From Arion vulgaris (taxonomy: Eukaryota; Mollusca; Gastropoda; Stylommatophora; Arionidae), in assembly GCA_020796225.1 (NCBI GenBank), contig CM036765.1, forward strand, positions 30,160,066 to 30,224,065: a stretch of 64,000 nt of DNA. Reading direction: 5' to 3'. The position numbers and the translations under genes are program-made. Numbering within the stretch: position 1 is the stretch's first letter; each line of letters opens with the position of its first letter. Under the pieces are notes generated by a model, which searched no databases, was not told the DNA's origin, and worked only from the letters and a program-made list of their open reading frames with translations. Below, piece by piece: positions 61,150 through 64,000 of this stretch.

Positions 61150-61930
61150 TGAAGTGATGCCACAGCACTCTAGGCAGACCCATAGGTGCTCAGTCTCCCC
61201 TAACAGATTTCCAAGCTTATGTATACTGATGGTTTATGTGGTCCGCTGGTTAAACACACTCCTTACTCTGCCCCTCAAGCATCCAATTCTACTTGTACAA
61301 CAGGTAACTCCAAACTCTGGATCAATTTAACATCTATTTTAGTGTCTTCAAGCAACAGACAGTCGCAAAGATACCAAAGAACATTCCCCTTATCTATCTG
61401 TAACTCCCTGATAATCAATGCTGTTGGTGCAAACCGGTCAGCTCTCTCATTGCTGCAAACACCCACTTGTCCAGGAAAGTAGATCCACTTAAGCTTCTGA
61501 AGGCTAGAAACATCAATAGGTGACATCCACTCATACCACAACCTGCCATTTTGGATCTTCCGAAGCTTCATCTGAGATTTAGATACAAGAACTGCCCCAG
61601 TAAACGGAGTACCAGAGAGCCAATGGAGAACAGCAGCAGCGGCATCAACCTCCATCCTCATACTGGAATCAGTTGTCCTGTATGTGTCACTTTGCAATGC
61701 AACAACACTATCATGCACAGTAGACAAGAAACCTCAGCCTGACTTCTCATCAATATGCAAAAACCCACTGGTATAAAAAATATAAACACTGACATTATCT
61801 TCTATCAGCTGCTTAATTGCGAATTCAACTTTACAGGCTAGAGAGAAAGAGATATCCATGGTGGGAAAGTCTAGAAGACATCTCATAGTTTGACAGGATG
61901 TGTCTTTGGTTTCATTTTCTATTCTCACCA
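61150..61930 (-). mobile_element. RNase-H-type LINE, RNase H region, copy with empty MITE site
   Basis: Minus-strand frames read AIKQLIEDNVSVYIFYTSGF, a decayed YTDGS of RNase H, then HIDEKSG, a stop, and a 150-codon frame. That frame contains STVHDSVVALQSDTYRTTDS, FTGAVLVSKSQMKLRKIQNG, WMSPIDVSSLQKLKWIYFPG and QVGVCSNERADRFAP, matching the PGH.GV.GNERAD motif. It keeps the uninterrupted TATCAGCTGCTTAATTGCGA that is the target of the TTAA element at 47.57 kb. Inactive but fairly well preserved. Confidence 0.88.
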
Positions 61931-61984
61931 GTCTTGTTTATTTATGTGGTGCTAATTTTCAGGATGGTCAGTGCATATTTAAAT

Positions 61985-63140
61985 TTAGAGAGAACCAGCA
62001 CCTGGCATAATAATACCATAAGTAAGTGCTGTTCAAAGTTTGTAGCTACCATGCTACAATGCAGAGAATACAACACAGACCTACATGCATGTTTCATAGA
62101 CTATAGCAAGGCTTTCGACCACATATATCAGAAAATGTGGAACATCATGAAAGACATGCATTTTCCAACACACATAATACAACTCATAGAATCTCTATAC
62201 AACGAACAACAGGCAACCATTAAAATAGAAGGTGAAATAGCTGAATGGTTCGAGATTCAAAAGGGTGTAAGACAGGGATGTATTTTGTCCCCATATTTAT
62301 TCAACATATATGCGGAGAACATCGTGAGGAATGTAAAGGACGATGTCAACTATGTGAATTACAACCCTTTCAATATAAGCGGCAAATCCATACCAGAGCT
62401 TAGATACACAGACGATACAGTATTATTATCCACCAGCAAAGAGGGTTTGGAAAACCTAATCATGACGCCAAGAAACATAGTGAAGACCAACATCTATATT
62501 TGAATACACAAAAACAAAAATCATGTCAACTGACAAAGCAAAAGGCTCACCTAACATCCAAATAAACAATGAAGAACTCCAAGGTGTAGAGAGCTATGAA
62601 TACTTGGGCTCAATAATTAACAATAATGGTGACTGCTCCAAAGAGATCTCAAGAAGATTGGCAATAGCAATCAAGAAGTTAAACACAATGAAGAACATGT
62701 TGCAAAGCACCAGCAAAATATTAAAATTAAAAATATTGAGAACATGCATTTTTCCAGTGGCTACGTATGGTTGTGAATCATGGACCATTACACAAAAAAC
62801 AAGCACAAAAATCCAGTCCTTCAAAACTAAATGCTCCAGAAAGATCCTACGAATACCATGGAAGAACTAAATGTTAAAGAGAATTGGCTGATAAACAACA
62901 TACTATACAGAAAAATTACATACTTTGGTCACATCAAGCGTCACGATAGCCTGGAAAGAAGAATACTAGAGGGCAGGGTCCCAGGACGCAGAGGCAGACC
63001 AAGAAGAAGATGGCTACAAGATATTAAAGAAACCATGAACATGACCATCGACGAAGTGGGTGAACTGGCAAGAGACAGAGTGAATTTCAGATGTGCTGCA
63101 AAGAGAGCAACGTCCTATTAAGGATACACACCTTGATGAT
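61985..63140 (+). mobile_element. RTE-like LINE, copy 2 (longest of the family here)
   Basis: Frames give MLQCREYNTDLHACFIDYSK then [45 protein letters not shown] (catalytic YADD changed to YTDD), [88 protein letters not shown] and RPRRRWLQDIKET, then the 3' end TTGATGATGAG. Frame breaks lie near 62480 and 62860. 5'-truncated before the endonuclease. It overlaps copy 1 at roughly 95% identity by eye. Confidence 0.93.
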
Positions 63141-63399
63141 GAGCTACCATGAGCTTTATTGCCTATAGATCTTTCCTAACATTGATAATAGTGTGGTCTA
63201 TGTGCTCTATGGATGATAGACTAGTCAAATCTCACAGCTAAGTATTTTGTGGAGCTGGGTCTTCCAATGTCCATCCTAGCACAAAGTTTCACTGTTAGCA
63301 TTGGTGTGATGCCAACATGATTGTTCAGTGAAAACCAAGTTACTGTTGCTTTGGATGTGTTGACTGCTGCCCCAGAGCTATTGCACAAGTAGGATATTT
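63141..63399. other. no gene seen
   Basis: A short frame (MLTVKLCARMDIGRPSSTKY on the minus strand) may be a LINE remnant, but support is insufficient. Confidence 0.4.
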
Positions 63400-63409
63400 G
63401 ATTCTTTGA

Positions 63410-63845
63410 TTTGATTGATAGAACCATCATCATTGCACTTCAGTGAGTACCCATGTGTGCTCCAATTTCTTTCTTACACAGAAAGATCTCAGCTGCAGTG
63501 CATGAGCTCCATAGCACCTGCGAGGTCCCGATGTAATTTTGAAGATGGTGAAGATATTTTTGTAGGAATTTTATCTTTAATCTTTTCAAATTAATTTTGC
63601 AAGGTCAGCAGCTTTCCAGCCTTCTCTTCTCGATTTTGAACTGTCAAGGATTAATTTATGTGCTCAAATTAAACACTGAACTTACATTTTATCGTCCTTA
63701 TCCGATAGGATTAGGAACTTGATCTCACCTACACTGAGATTAGGGATCTCTGGAAAAATATCTAGATGGCTCCATGAGGGAGCGAACCTGGTACCTTTGG
63801 CACGAGAGATGAACACTTAGTCTCTACACCACAGAGGCCCTTCCA
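63410..63845 (-). mobile_element. tRNA-derived SINE, family 2, copy 2 (long form)
   Basis: Sense is minus. The head GGCCTCTGTGGTGTAGAGAC is followed by B-box-like GGTTCGCTCCC, and the tail TATCAATCAAATC is at the low-coordinate end. ATTCTTTGA flanks it on both sides (63401-63409 and 63846-63854), a 9-bp target duplication. It contains about 180 bp (roughly 63545-63725) absent from the copy at 24809-25068. Confidence 0.85.
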
Positions 63846-63854
63846 ATTCTTTGA

Positions 63855-64000
63855 AAGAAAAAAGAAAGAAAAAGAAAGAAAAAAAAAGCAGAAGGGGGAA
63901 CTGGAGATGCATAACAATTAGATCAGAGAAGATGGATTAAGGATAACAACTAGAAAGAACTGGACAGACAGATATATAGCAGGATAAATTACTTCAGGGA
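63855..64000. other. purine-rich end of window
   Basis: AAAGAAAGAAAAAG low-complexity tract at 63855-63890, then unique sequence to the end. No gene. Confidence 0.6.

Overview
The window is animal genomic DNA. It is AT-rich, dominated by transposon remnants and minisatellites, and carries one clear host protein gene. That gene is split into 13 coding exons on the + strand between 23522 and 57796. Joining them at consensus gt/ag sites gives a 366-residue protein with three gelsolin repeats, related to severin, fragmin and the gelsolin-like actin modulators. Its N-terminus ([16 protein letters not shown]) and size are those I associate with annelid and mollusc gelsolin-like proteins. With the load of RTE-like, Tx1-like and RNase-H-bearing non-LTR retrotransposons, this suggests a lophotrochozoan, perhaps a mollusc. 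That placement is an inference, not proven.

Layout. 1-23.4 kb lies upstream of the first coding exon. It holds five ~160-bp hAT-type MITEs, LINE fragments, a Tx1-like LINE with a textbook 5' inversion (13.8-16.8 kb), a tRNA-derived SINE with a 14-bp target duplication, and large minisatellites (9.6-10.35, 15.7-16.27, 18.15-19.66 and 22.1-22.8 kb). 23.46-57.80 kb is the gelsolin-like gene. Its introns range from 0.27 to 11 kb and are filled with LINE fragments, SINEs, a mariner element with a LINE nested inside it, TTAA-flanked piggyBac-like MITEs, a pogo/Tigger-like DNA transposon and short tandem arrays. 57.8-64 kb holds the 3' UTR, a TA-flanked 256-bp MITE, two closely related RTE-like copies about 2.8 kb apart, an antisense RNase-H-type LINE and a second tRNA-derived SINE family.

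How the parts relate. Apart from the gelsolin-like gene nothing looks like a functional host gene; every other coding similarity is a broken retrotransposon or transposase. Several insertions can be read precisely because target-site duplications or empty-site paralogues are present in the same window, so a relative order of insertions can be reconstructed. The most unusual pattern is that at least four minisatellites sit inside retrotransposon coding sequence or 3' regions and look grown from it. The clearest is a ~26-copy, 22-bp array inside the reverse-transcriptase domain of the Tx1-like LINE. I found no CRISPR, bacterial operon, rRNA or canonical tRNA gene. The first (non-coding) exon and promoter of the gelsolin-like gene could not be located.
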